This document shows, piece after piece, positions 15,673-22,817 of a stretch of DNA of 23,619 nucleotides. The DNA lies in contig CAKQUI010000021.1 of assembly GCA_934277495.1 (NCBI GenBank), positions 1-23,619 of the forward strand, read 5' to 3'. The translations under genes and the position numbers were made by a program. The DNA is from an uncultured Clostridia bacterium (GTDB taxonomy: Bacteria; Bacillota; Clostridia; Peptostreptococcales; Anaerovoracaceae). Position 1 is the first letter of the stretch, and the number at the start of each line of letters is the position of its first letter. Under the pieces are notes generated by a model. It was not told where the DNA came from and ran no database searches. It was given only the letters and a program-made list of their open reading frames with translations.

Positions 15673-15682
15673 TTTTACCATG

Positions 15683-16177
15683 CTATATGAGATAGAAGCC
15701 TGCAAGTCCGCAGACTGCCCCCAGGACTGCGCCTGTGATGACATCCGCCGGGAAATGGACTCCGCCTGCCACTCTTGCTGCTGCCAGCACGATACCCGCT
15801 GCAGCCAGTGCGATACCTGCCGGATGGCAGAAGTAGTATACTGTGGCTGCGATGACGAATATGGAAAATACATGTCTGCTGGGCATGGACTTTCCCTTCG
15901 TGTCTTTTTTTATGACCGGTGAGATACCGAAGACTTCATACGGTCTTGGCGCATTGTAAAGATACCTGAAAACGCTCAGCAATACGAAAGATATACCCGG
16001 CACTGCCACAGCACGGACAAACTCTCCGCTCCTGCCTGCTGCCAGCACGACAAGAAGCACAGGATACGCCAGATAAGCCAGCTTCGTAAGCACACCGTCG
16101 CATATGAGCACTATGTTTTTCAGTATACCGGAACTTTGTACGCTTCGGATCATATTCTCATATGTTTCTTTCTTCAT
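15683..16177 (-). CDS. PAP2-family membrane phosphatase
   Basis: A 164-residue membrane protein with several hydrophobic helices. The PAP2 acid-phosphatase motifs are present in order: R71-x6-R78-P79 (Arg in place of the usual Lys), P99-S100-R101-H102, and R135-x5-H141-x3-D145 in ARVAGGVHFPADV. Catalytic His102 and His141 are kept. Such proteins dephosphorylate undecaprenyl diphosphate or phosphatidate-type lipids at the membrane; substrate is not resolved here. The ATG at 16177 is preferred over an upstream ATG at 16237 because GAGGTG lies 8 bases before it and the upstream start would extend across the flavodoxin terminator. Separated from the flavodoxin gene by that terminator. Confidence 0.87.
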   Translation of the reverse strand: MKKETYENMIRSVQSSGILKNIVLICDGVLTKLAYLAYPVLLVVLAAGRSGEFVRAVAVPGISFVLLSVFRYLYNAPRPYEVFGISPVIKKDTKGKSMPSRHVFSIFVIAATVYYFCHPAGIALAAAGIVLAAARVAGGVHFPADVITGAVLGAVCGLAGFYLI

Positions 16178-16224
16178 CGCTCTCTCACCTCTGATACATT
16201 TTACCATAAATGACACATATACGT

Positions 16225-16258
16225 CAAAAGAAGACATGTTTTGCCATGTCTTCTTTTG
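16225..16258 (-). terminator. rho-independent terminator after the flavodoxin gene
   Basis: A perfect 14-bp stem (CAAAAGAAGACATG / CATGTCTTCTTTTG) with a 6-base loop. It begins 30 bases beyond the flavodoxin stop at 16288. The T-rich arm itself supplies the weak tail, and the stem is strong. Confidence 0.65.
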
Positions 16259-16287
16259 TATTGTCAGCTATAGGAGGGGGCTGTAAG

Positions 16288-16710
16288 TTATACCAGTGCA
16301 GCTCCGAGGTTCTTGCATTCTTCTACTGCGCTGTCATCAGGATAATCGTTGCAGATGACATAGTCGCACGCCATATCTGCGCCATCATTTTCGCATTCTG
16401 CTGCCCAGTTTCTCATCCATTCGCCGTCTCCCCAGCCGTATGAACCGAAGAGAGCGATCTTCTTGTCCTTGAGCTTTGCCTTGCAGTCATCGAACATAGG
16501 CTGGAACTCGTTTTCTTCCAGGATCTCGTCACCCATTGACGGACAGCCGAAAGCTACTGCATCATATGTATCCATAGCATCTGCGCTGAATTCTGATGCT
16601 GTGATCAGTGCTGCTTCGCCGCCTTTTCCTGTGATACCCTCTGCAACAGCCTTTGCCATTGCCTCTGTGTTGCCTGTACCGCTCCAGTATACTACTGCTA
16701 CTTTACTCAT
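16288..16710 (-). CDS. flavodoxin
   Basis: A 140-residue short-chain flavodoxin, a FMN electron carrier that often replaces ferredoxin under iron limitation. The N-terminus MSKVAVVYWSGTGNTEAMA has the FMN-phosphate loop SGTGNT (residues 10-15). Also visible are the hydrophobic strand YDAVAFGCPSMGDE (50s loop) and KIALFGSYGWGDGEW (90s region), with the Tyr/Trp stacking residues against FMN. The length fits the short-chain class. The start follows GGCAGG by about 11 bases. It lies 80 bases after DUF3793 and probably belongs to the same transcript, under the GTTAG operator. Confidence 0.95.
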   Translation of the reverse strand: MSKVAVVYWSGTGNTEAMAKAVAEGITGKGGEAALITASEFSADAMDTYDAVAFGCPSMGDEILEENEFQPMFDDCKAKLKDKKIALFGSYGWGDGEWMRNWAAECENDGADMACDYVICNDYPDDSAVEECKNLGAALV

Positions 16711-16790
16711 TTTAAATTACCTGCCTTTCATTCTTTAGGTTTTTTCTTTCTTGATTTATCTGTAAATGCCTTTGGATCTTTCAGCTGCAG

Positions 16791-17342
16791 CTATACAGCT
16801 ACTACCAGTCTTTCCAGCGACATATGCCTGCTGAAACATTCTGCATAGACCCTTGAGCATTTAGCATACTGATCGAATTTTTTCTGTGCCTCTTCCTCGT
16901 CCCCGTAGACTTTCCATGTGCCTACACATTTGGCGTCTTTCGCATCGTTTTCGATGAAACCTCTGACGTCCTCCGGGGGATATCCCAGGAAAAGACCTAT
17001 TTCGTGAGGAAATTCCTCGTTCCTGTTGACTCTTCTGATAAGTTCGATGATACATCTCTCACAGTCTTCAACAGGGTATCCTTCTTCCGATAGGATAGTC
17101 ATGACTAACTCATTCTCAAAATCTTTTCTGAGCTTGGCCGGTCTGTACATATATATCAGAGCTCTGCCGCCTCTGCATCTCAGTATCGCTGTCCTGAGAC
17201 CTTTTTCTGCAAATTTCGCATTGAGGGCACGTATAGTCCTCACCAGCATCGCTCTGTTTTTCACTTCACATGTGAAAAGGTTGCCTGTTTTCAGCCCTGC
17301 CAGAGTCGGAGAGCATTTGCTTACCAGAAGTCTCTTTGACAT
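16791..17342 (-). CDS. DUF3793 family protein
   Basis: A 183-residue soluble protein with the DUF3793 pattern: an N-terminal region LAGLKTGNLFTCEV, GGRALIYMYRPAKL (about residues 60-72), then HEIGLFLGYPPEDVRGFIEN (about 113-132) and GTWKVYGDEEEAQKKFDQY (about 143-161). The function is not established. In Firmicutes it recurs next to flavodoxin and iron-uptake genes, which suggests iron or redox homeostasis; that is established context, not shown mechanism. Several cysteines are scattered (C9, C25 and others) but no CxxC site is seen. AAGGAG lies 9 bases upstream. The start follows the DUF2325 stop by one base, so the genes are coupled. Confidence 0.85.
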   Translation of the reverse strand: MSKRLLVSKCSPTLAGLKTGNLFTCEVKNRAMLVRTIRALNAKFAEKGLRTAILRCRGGRALIYMYRPAKLRKDFENELVMTILSEEGYPVEDCERCIIELIRRVNRNEEFPHEIGLFLGYPPEDVRGFIENDAKDAKCVGTWKVYGDEEEAQKKFDQYAKCSRVYAECFSRHMSLERLVVAV

Positions 17343-17343
17343 G

Positions 17344-17631
17344 TCAGCACGCTCCTTCCACGTGTGTGTCCAGCACATTCCTCAATGCCGACATGGAGCT
17401 GCTCTGACATCTTGCTACCTTGATGTCCTGACCTTTGGTCTCACTCAGTATCGTAAAGAGCATCTTATGGGACATCGTATTGGTGAACAGCACCAGCAGA
17501 TCCGGGCTGCCTATCCTTTTCATGTCTCCCAGCTTCTTTGTATATACTTTGGCTTTGCATTTGTATTCCTCGCAGAGGTCTTTGTATCTGCGTTCCATAC
17601 GTTCATTGCCGCCTACTATCACTACACTCAT
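17344..17631 (-). CDS. DUF2325 family protein
   Basis: A 95-residue protein matching DUF2325: it opens with a Rossmann-like strand-turn MSVVIVGGNERMERRYKDL, then PDLLVLFTNTMSHKM (about residues 43-57) and a C-terminal half with ARCQSSSMSALRNVL. Function is unknown. The family commonly sits beside DUF3793 and flavodoxin in iron-responsive clusters of anaerobic Firmicutes. The ATG follows GGGAG by about 8 bases, and the gene is the first of the DUF2325-DUF3793-flavodoxin group. A duplicated palindrome lies about 30 bases upstream. Confidence 0.85.
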   Translation of the reverse strand: MSVVIVGGNERMERRYKDLCEEYKCKAKVYTKKLGDMKRIGSPDLLVLFTNTMSHKMLFTILSETKGQDIKVARCQSSSMSALRNVLDTHVEGAC

Positions 17632-17660
17632 GATTCGTCTCCCTTTCCTTTTTTTCCGTG

Positions 17661-17695
17661 GTTAGAATTCACTAACTTAGTTAGTTTCTTCTAAC
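17661..17695 (-). promoter_or_regulatory. duplicated GTTAG-N6-CTAAC operator at the flavodoxin-cluster promoter
   Basis: Two 16-bp inverted repeats, GTTAG-N6-CTAAC at 17661-17676 and 17680-17695, are placed 19 bases apart. Their inner arms form a further palindrome ACTAAC-TTA-GTTAGT. A candidate -10, TATAGT (17694-17699), overlaps the outer arm; no convincing -35 was found. The TTAG/CTAA half-sites resemble DtxR/IdeR-type metalloregulator boxes more than a Fur box. Repressor binding here would block the cluster. Confidence 0.6.
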
Positions 17696-17749
17696 TATAT
17701 ATTAAAAAAATATTTCTGTTTGTTTATGGATATATTCTATATCATAAAA

Positions 17750-17787
17750 GGAGTCCTGTCCGCTCCAAAAGGAACAGATAAGACTCC
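17750..17787 (-). terminator. rho-independent terminator after the LRR protein gene
   Basis: On the minus strand GGAGTC...GACTCC encloses inner pairs CTGT/ACAG and TCC/GGA with small bulges, and is followed by TTTTATG. It starts 17 bases after the stop of the gene ending at 17804. Confidence 0.65.
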
Positions 17788-17803
17788 ATTAAGACAAACA
17801 TGC

Positions 17804-20104
17804 TTATTTTTTTGCTTTTGCTTTTTTCGCCGACGAATAGCTGCTGTATACTTTGTTTTTGCCGACCTGCCTGTAGGCTCGTACTTTGTAGCTGTAGGTC
17901 TTTCCGGCACGTAGACCTTTATTGGTAGTGCTCTTTACTCGACCACTTTTCGTCTCCCGCTTCACGTATTTCTTCTTGCTGCTGTCGTACATATAAACTT
18001 CGTATTTGCTGGCTCCCGGCACCTGGCTCCATGAGATCTTGATCTTCCTGCCTTTCTGCGCCTTCAGTGTCAGAGCCGGTTTCTTCATTGAAGATGACAC
18101 TCTGACACTGCGTGAGGCAGCCTCATAATCCTTCGTGCTCACAGCTGTGACCATTATATATGCTGTGCCCGGATTTTTAAGCGTCACCTTTCCGGAAGAA
18201 GACACCGTCGCTATATTCGTATCGCTGCTCTTGTATGTCAGCGCTGTATTTGCAGATGCGCCGATGCTGAAAGGCGCTGCACCGAAAGTCTTTTTAAATG
18301 ATTCCGGAGCATTAACTGTCTGAGTGGCTTTGCTCACGTTCACAGTTATCTTTTTCTCGATACTGTTATAGTATTCGTTTTCTGCTGCCGTTGCAGTGAT
18401 CACTGCTGTACCGGCTCCGCAGGCCTGCACCATGCCATCCGGCGTGACGGTCGCTACGCTGCTGTTGCTGCTTTTATACTGTATATCAGTCAGCGCTCCT
18501 ATTTTCAGTGTAAATACATCGCCAAGTGTTTTGCTGAAACTGTTCTGCCCTGATGTGATAAGGTTCTCAGCCTTGTGCACCCTGACGGTGATCTGCTTTT
18601 CAGCTTCCCTGTAGTTGTCCGAGCCTTTTGCCTTGTATGTGACGATAGCTGTGCCTGGCTTGTTTGGCAATATACTGGCCTTTCCTTCCGATGTTATGTG
18701 TGGCATGACTATAGTATTCCTGTCAACGTCATATGATATTTTACCTTCTCCACTTACAGAAAGTCCTACGTCTATCGAAGAATCACCGTACACAAGGTCA
18801 TACTCGTCTTTGTCCGTAGTTATAACTCTCTGGAACTTATCGACATCCACAGATACTGTCTTTGTGGCAGACCTGTAAGTCTCTGTCTCCGGTGCCGTGA
18901 TCTTTATCTGTGCATCGCCTGCACGCTTTATGGTCACTCTGCCTTCATCCGATACCTCTGCAACATCCGGTGACAGGCTCTCGTACTGCAGCTTCACATC
19001 ATTCATATCTGCTGTAGTCGACGCACCAAGATCGAAGTCATCGTCACCGTAGGTTTTTTCGAACACGTCGCTGCACTTTATCTGCTGTGATTTCCTGCTT
19101 TCACCGTTGAAAGGTATACCGTGCTGTTTCGCAAAAGTCTCGGCGTATGATCCGGCTACGCCGTATATGGTCACACTGGAGCTGCCATTGAAGGCAGAAT
19201 CAGATATGGTCTCCACACTTTCAGGGATCGTTACTTCATCAAGAGCTGCACAGTATGCGAAAGCTCTGTCTGATATCTCAGTGACACTGTCCGGTATCGT
19301 TACCGATTTCAATGATCCGCACTGCCAGAACGCCGCTGTGCCTATATCAGACAGCATGGGCGGCAGTTTTATTTCCGTCAGAGCTGTACAATCATAAAAA
19401 CATCTCTGTGGTATAGTTTTTATACTGTCTGGCAGATAGACCTTCTTCAGACCGCTGGATTCCCTGAAAGCATCACTGCCGATCTTGTCCACACTTTCAG
19501 GCATGACTATTTCGCTGACATTCTTGGAATATGAAAAAGCGCCCTCGTATATCTGCGTCACCCCTGAAGGCACCGTATATTTATCACATGTCTTTCCCGT
19601 CGGATATCTTTCGAGCATCGTCATTTCCTTATTGAACATGACTCCTTCTTTCGTACAGTAAGTAGTATTGCCTTCTGCGACATTTATATCCTCAAGTGAC
19701 TCTGCCCGGTAAAAAGCACCGGGATCGACGTATGTTACAGTTGCCGGTAGAGATATCGAAGTTATATTCGTATAATCAAATGACCCGTTCGCTATACGAG
19801 TCAGCCCTTCCGGCAGTATCACTGAAGCAAGCTCCCTGCAGCCTGAAAAGGCGTTCTGTCCTATCTGTTTCACTGCGACGCCGTCTATCTCCGCCGGTAT
19901 CACCGCTTCTGTAACCGTTTTATCGCAGGCTGTCACTGTTCCTGTAGACTTGTCGAAGGTCAGCTCTCCGCCTGTTACCGGGTATTTCACGGTGCCGGTG
20001 TCTGCTGACGCCTGCTGCGGCATCAATACATAAATACCCAGAAAAATGATCATTGCTGAGATCACAGTAAGACAGCATGATCTGACAACTGATGTTTTTT
20101 TCAT
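17804..20104 (-). CDS. secreted BspA-type leucine-rich-repeat protein with Ig-like and FN3 domains
   Basis: A 766-residue exported protein. Residues 1-35 are a signal peptide (MKKTSVVRSC, long hydrophobic core, QQASA). Residues about 45-330 hold BspA/LRR_5 repeats: IGQNAFSGCRELASVILPEG, VDPGAFYRAESL, IGTAAFWQCGSLKSVTIPDS and others with the AF-x(2)-C-x-L-x-x-[IV]-x-[LI]-P pattern. Residues about 338-670 form four BIG2/MBG-like modules, each opening with an F-x-K-T-[FLY]-G-type strand (for example VFEKTYGDDDF, SFSKTLGDVF, SFKKTFGAAPF) and closing with a GKV...GTA strand. A C-terminal FN3 module (about 678-760) resembles the one ending the C1A protease. Such proteins bind host or matrix surfaces. 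AGGAAG precedes the start. Confidence 0.9.
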   Translation of the reverse strand: MKKTSVVRSCCLTVISAMIIFLGIYVLMPQQASADTGTVKYPVTGGELTFDKSTGTVTACDKTVTEAVIPAEIDGVAVKQIGQNAFSGCRELASVILPEGLTRIANGSFDYTNITSISLPATVTYVDPGAFYRAESLEDINVAEGNTTYCTKEGVMFNKEMTMLERYPTGKTCDKYTVPSGVTQIYEGAFSYSKNVSEIVMPESVDKIGSDAFRESSGLKKVYLPDSIKTIPQRCFYDCTALTEIKLPPMLSDIGTAAFWQCGSLKSVTIPDSVTEISDRAFAYCAALDEVTIPESVETISDSAFNGSSSVTIYGVAGSYAETFAKQHGIPFNGESRKSQQIKCSDVFEKTYGDDDFDLGASTTADMNDVKLQYESLSPDVAEVSDEGRVTIKRAGDAQIKITAPETETYRSATKTVSVDVDKFQRVITTDKDEYDLVYGDSSIDVGLSVSGEGKISYDVDRNTIVMPHITSEGKASILPNKPGTAIVTYKAKGSDNYREAEKQITVRVHKAENLITSGQNSFSKTLGDVFTLKIGALTDIQYKSSNSSVATVTPDGMVQACGAGTAVITATAAENEYYNSIEKKITVNVSKATQTVNAPESFKKTFGAAPFSIGASANTALTYKSSDTNIATVSSSGKVTLKNPGTAYIMVTAVSTKDYEAASRSVRVSSSMKKPALTLKAQKGRKIKISWSQVPGASKYEVYMYDSSKKKYVKRETKSGRVKSTTNKGLRAGKTYSYKVRAYRQVGKNKVYSSYSSAKKAKAKK

Positions 20105-20141
20105 TTTTACTTCCTTTCCTGGTTCTCCCCTGTTACATTTT

Positions 20142-20183
20142 ATTTTATCACAGACTGACCGTGCAGTAAATCACGGCACAGTC
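20142..20183 (-). promoter_or_regulatory. promoter with overlapping inverted repeat before the LRR gene
   Basis: TTTACT (20165-20170) and TAAAAT (20142-20147) on the minus strand are 17 bases apart. The inverted repeat GACTG-CCGTG / CACGG-CAGTC (20153-20183) covers the -35 and spacer. It could be an operator, or the terminator of the gene ending at 20207, although it has no T-run on the minus strand. Confidence 0.45.
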
Positions 20184-20206
20184 AGCTTTTATGCTGATGA
20201 AGTCTT

Positions 20207-22630
20207 TTAAAGGCTTATATCGTCAAATGACGTTCCTGCTGCACAGGCGTCTATAAGTTCTGTCGTCAGATCCACATCTCCGAAAAGTATGAAGCCGCAG
20301 AGCTGTCTTTCCCTGAAAAAGAGTTTGCGGTATTTACCATCCTGCGGATCATATGTCTCCTTAGTCTGATAAGAGACGCCTTCCCTTTTCCCATTGTCAC
20401 CTGCTGCAAAGAAACTCATATCGAAGCCTGTGAATGTCACCGACGGGAGTATCTGCCTGTACTTTCCCGGTGCATTGCGTCCTGTCATACCGCTGGTATC
20501 CGCTGCGTTCCTGGCTGCTGCAAGAGCCATTTCCACAGCCTGAGGCCACAGCCCGAAGTTCTCACCATTATATACGGCGCAGTCTCCGCAGGCATAGACA
20601 TCCGGGATGCCTGTTTCCATCCGTTCATTGACTGTGATGCCCTGCAAGCCGCTGTGGGTCATGGTCTCTGCAAGACCACTGTTTTCTCTGATGCCCATGC
20701 ACTGTATCACAAGCTGTGCATCTATGCAGCTGCCGTCCTGCAGCCTTATTTTTTCTACCCTGTCGCTGCCTTCAAAGCCACTTACGGTCGACTCAAGCAT
20801 GACACGGACTCCCTGTTTTTCCAGGCGTCCTGCCACAAGGCTTCCGGCTACACGATCCAGCTGCTTCATCATCAGATGCGGTCCGCTCTCCACTATCGTG
20901 ATATCCATACCGCCCTGTTTCAGATCCCCGGCTGTTTCTAGTCCCATGATCCCTCCGCCGATTACCACAGCTTCTTTTATTTCATTCGTCTCGATATATC
21001 CTCTTATCCGGTCTGCTTCTGTGAGATCGTGTATGCAGAATATGCCATCCAGCTCTCTGCCCGGCACCTCTGCTCTCACAGGCTCTGCACCGGATGCGAT
21101 GATCAGTCTGTCGTATCGCCTGGTTTCTCCTCCATCAAGCATTATCTGTTTTCTGTCAGGATCTATGGAAACCACCTCTCTGCCGAGACTGACGTTTATA
21201 TCCCGCTGCCTGTACCATTCTTCGCCGTACAGTATCATGTTCCTGTCAGGTATTTTTCGCAGCATGCATTTTGTCAGTATCTGCCTGTTGTATGTGCCGG
21301 TTTTTTCCCGGGATATGATCTCGATGCAGCATCCGGTGTCAAGTTTCCTCAGCTCTTCAACCGCTGTTATGCCTGCTGCACCGTTGCCGATCACGATGAA
21401 TCTGCGTTCAGTATGCGCCGGTTCTTTTTCCTGGGTTTTCTGTGCTGTTTTAAGAGGCAGTATCCTGCCTGCCGCTGTACATTCTGCAAAATATTTCCCG
21501 TAGCGGTATGCTGCTTCAAGATCTTTTTCTTCCGGTCTGAATCTTATCGGCAGTCCGTACTCCACTGTCATCATACCGAGCTGCTGCATACGTGCCATCA
21601 CGTTCGTCACGCCTGCCTCTCTGTACGAATAGGAACCGAAAGCCGCTGCCGGTTTGTCTGCTGCTGCCGAAACTGAAAGAGCTGCCATTATCTGAAGCAC
21701 TTCTGCAGCTGCATCGTTTTCTATGGTAGGCGTGCCCACAGCGACGCCGTCGGCTGACTCTATAGCTTCCACTGCTGATCTTATATCCATGCTGCGCAGA
21801 TCGAAGACATGGGCTTTGACATTCTCTACTGACTCCACTCCCGACGCTGCAGTTTCTGCCAGCTGCCTGGTATATCCGAATTCCGATACATAAGGTATCG
21901 CCACGGTCTTTTCTTTCCTGTCGCTGCCTGTGGAGTATTCTTTCAGATATCCACTGTATTCTCTGATGGCTTCATCTGCATTCAGCATATCCCCGTGCTC
22001 CGGCAGTATGATATCCAGATCTGCTTCGCTGTATGCTTTAAGAGCCTTTGCGGCGTATTCATGGAAAGGTCTGATCCTGTCATGAAAATATATTTTCCGG
22101 CTGCCGTCCTCTCCGCTGCTGAAAAACTGTCCGCTGAGCAGTGCTTTCCCGCTGCTGTCTTCTGCGATGACTGCGATGCTGTCTATCCACTGCCAGTTAG
22201 GCATATGCAGGAATCTGTATGTTTTCTTCCAGCTCCTGTCCTGATGTCTGCTGCGTCCGATATTTGCCACCGGCATGAACTGCAGCTGCACGCCGCCGAT
22301 ATCCATCGTCTCTCTGAGACGTATGATATGTTTCGTTATCTCGCCTCCGAGATATTCCTGCACGAAGCTGAGAGTATCTGCCGATCCTGCCAGGAGCACG
22401 TCATGATTGTTTGTTATGACGCTGTGTATATATTCCATCTGAGCCGGGTAGCAGCTGTTCACCACCAGGATATCCACATCTGAAAGCATATATTCCGGCA
22501 CATCCCCGGCGTCGAACAGTACAGTTTTCTCGCTGCCCTGTATCCTGTATATGTTCCTTCCTGTCCCTCTTTCCTTTTCACAAGTCACGGCAGACAAAAA
22601 TCTGCCGCCTGATAACTTTCCAGTATCCAT
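20207..22630 (-). CDS. flavodiiron-like / NAD(P)H:rubredoxin reductase fusion protein, diiron site degenerate
   Basis: An 807-residue cytoplasmic fusion. Residues about 1-235 are a metallo-beta-lactamase-like domain of flavodiiron proteins (FDP). Residues 241-388 are a flavodoxin domain (KTVAIPYVSEFGYTRQLAE; GVAVGTPTIEND; AAAFGSYSYREAG). Residues 411-807 are a FAD/NAD pyridine-nucleotide reductase of the NADH:rubredoxin class (VIGNGAAGITAVEEL; VVIGGGIMGLETAG; IPDVYACGDCAVY). In true FDPs the diiron ligands come from an H-x-E-x-D-H motif plus later His and Asp. Here the motif reads NSCYPAQ (58-64), so Ser59, Tyr61, Ala63 and Gln64 replace the four ligands; Gln147 and Gln168 replace two more; only His212 (EHGD) remains. 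The rubredoxin domain found in related fusions is absent. Oxygen or NO reduction at a diiron centre is therefore unlikely. GGAGAAG precedes the ATG. Confidence 0.88.
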   Translation of the reverse strand: MDTGKLSGGRFLSAVTCEKERGTGRNIYRIQGSEKTVLFDAGDVPEYMLSDVDILVVNSCYPAQMEYIHSVITNNHDVLLAGSADTLSFVQEYLGGEITKHIIRLRETMDIGGVQLQFMPVANIGRSRHQDRSWKKTYRFLHMPNWQWIDSIAVIAEDSSGKALLSGQFFSSGEDGSRKIYFHDRIRPFHEYAAKALKAYSEADLDIILPEHGDMLNADEAIREYSGYLKEYSTGSDRKEKTVAIPYVSEFGYTRQLAETAASGVESVENVKAHVFDLRSMDIRSAVEAIESADGVAVGTPTIENDAAAEVLQIMAALSVSAAADKPAAAFGSYSYREAGVTNVMARMQQLGMMTVEYGLPIRFRPEEKDLEAAYRYGKYFAECTAAGRILPLKTAQKTQEKEPAHTERRFIVIGNGAAGITAVEELRKLDTGCCIEIISREKTGTYNRQILTKCMLRKIPDRNMILYGEEWYRQRDINVSLGREVVSIDPDRKQIMLDGGETRRYDRLIIASGAEPVRAEVPGRELDGIFCIHDLTEADRIRGYIETNEIKEAVVIGGGIMGLETAGDLKQGGMDITIVESGPHLMMKQLDRVAGSLVAGRLEKQGVRVMLESTVSGFEGSDRVEKIRLQDGSCIDAQLVIQCMGIRENSGLAETMTHSGLQGITVNERMETGIPDVYACGDCAVYNGENFGLWPQAVEMALAAARNAADTSGMTGRNAPGKYRQILPSVTFTGFDMSFFAAGDNGKREGVSYQTKETYDPQDGKYRKLFFRERQLCGFILFGDVDLTTELIDACAAGTSFDDISL

Positions 22631-22741
22631 GTTTCTTCTCCGTATCTGTGTCTGCTATACTTCTTATAATATATTAACATATCCTTGATGATAGGGCACC
22701 ATTATATAGAGTCCTTATGCAAAATTCTGCACAGCAGAAAA

Positions 22742-22770
22742 CCCCGGCGCCCGCTTTTGCGGGTCCGGGG
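22742..22770 (-). terminator. rho-independent terminator after the metal ATPase gene
   Basis: GC-rich stem CCCCGG-CCCGC / GCGGG-CCGGGG with small internal asymmetry and a T4 loop, followed on the minus strand by TTTTCTG. It lies 47 bases past the end of the ATPase gene. The rest of 22631-22817 holds the start region of the fusion gene, with TATAAT-like sequences but no clear -35. Confidence 0.85.
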
Positions 22771-22817
22771 CCTGTTTTCTGTTTGTTTTATTCACGATGT
22801 TCTGACGCTGAAAGGTA

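Noticed and set aside
15680..15922. A plus-strand frame coding 80 residues with about 15 cysteines
   Set aside because: It lies wholly antisense to the PAP2 gene, which has all catalytic motifs and a good ribosome site. No ribosome site precedes the frame, and the cysteines come from reading GCA/GCC-rich codons backwards.
20607..21503. A plus-strand open frame of 298 residues inside the fusion protein gene
   Set aside because: Antisense to the FAD and NAD reductase domain with intact nucleotide-binding motifs; no promoter or ribosome site.
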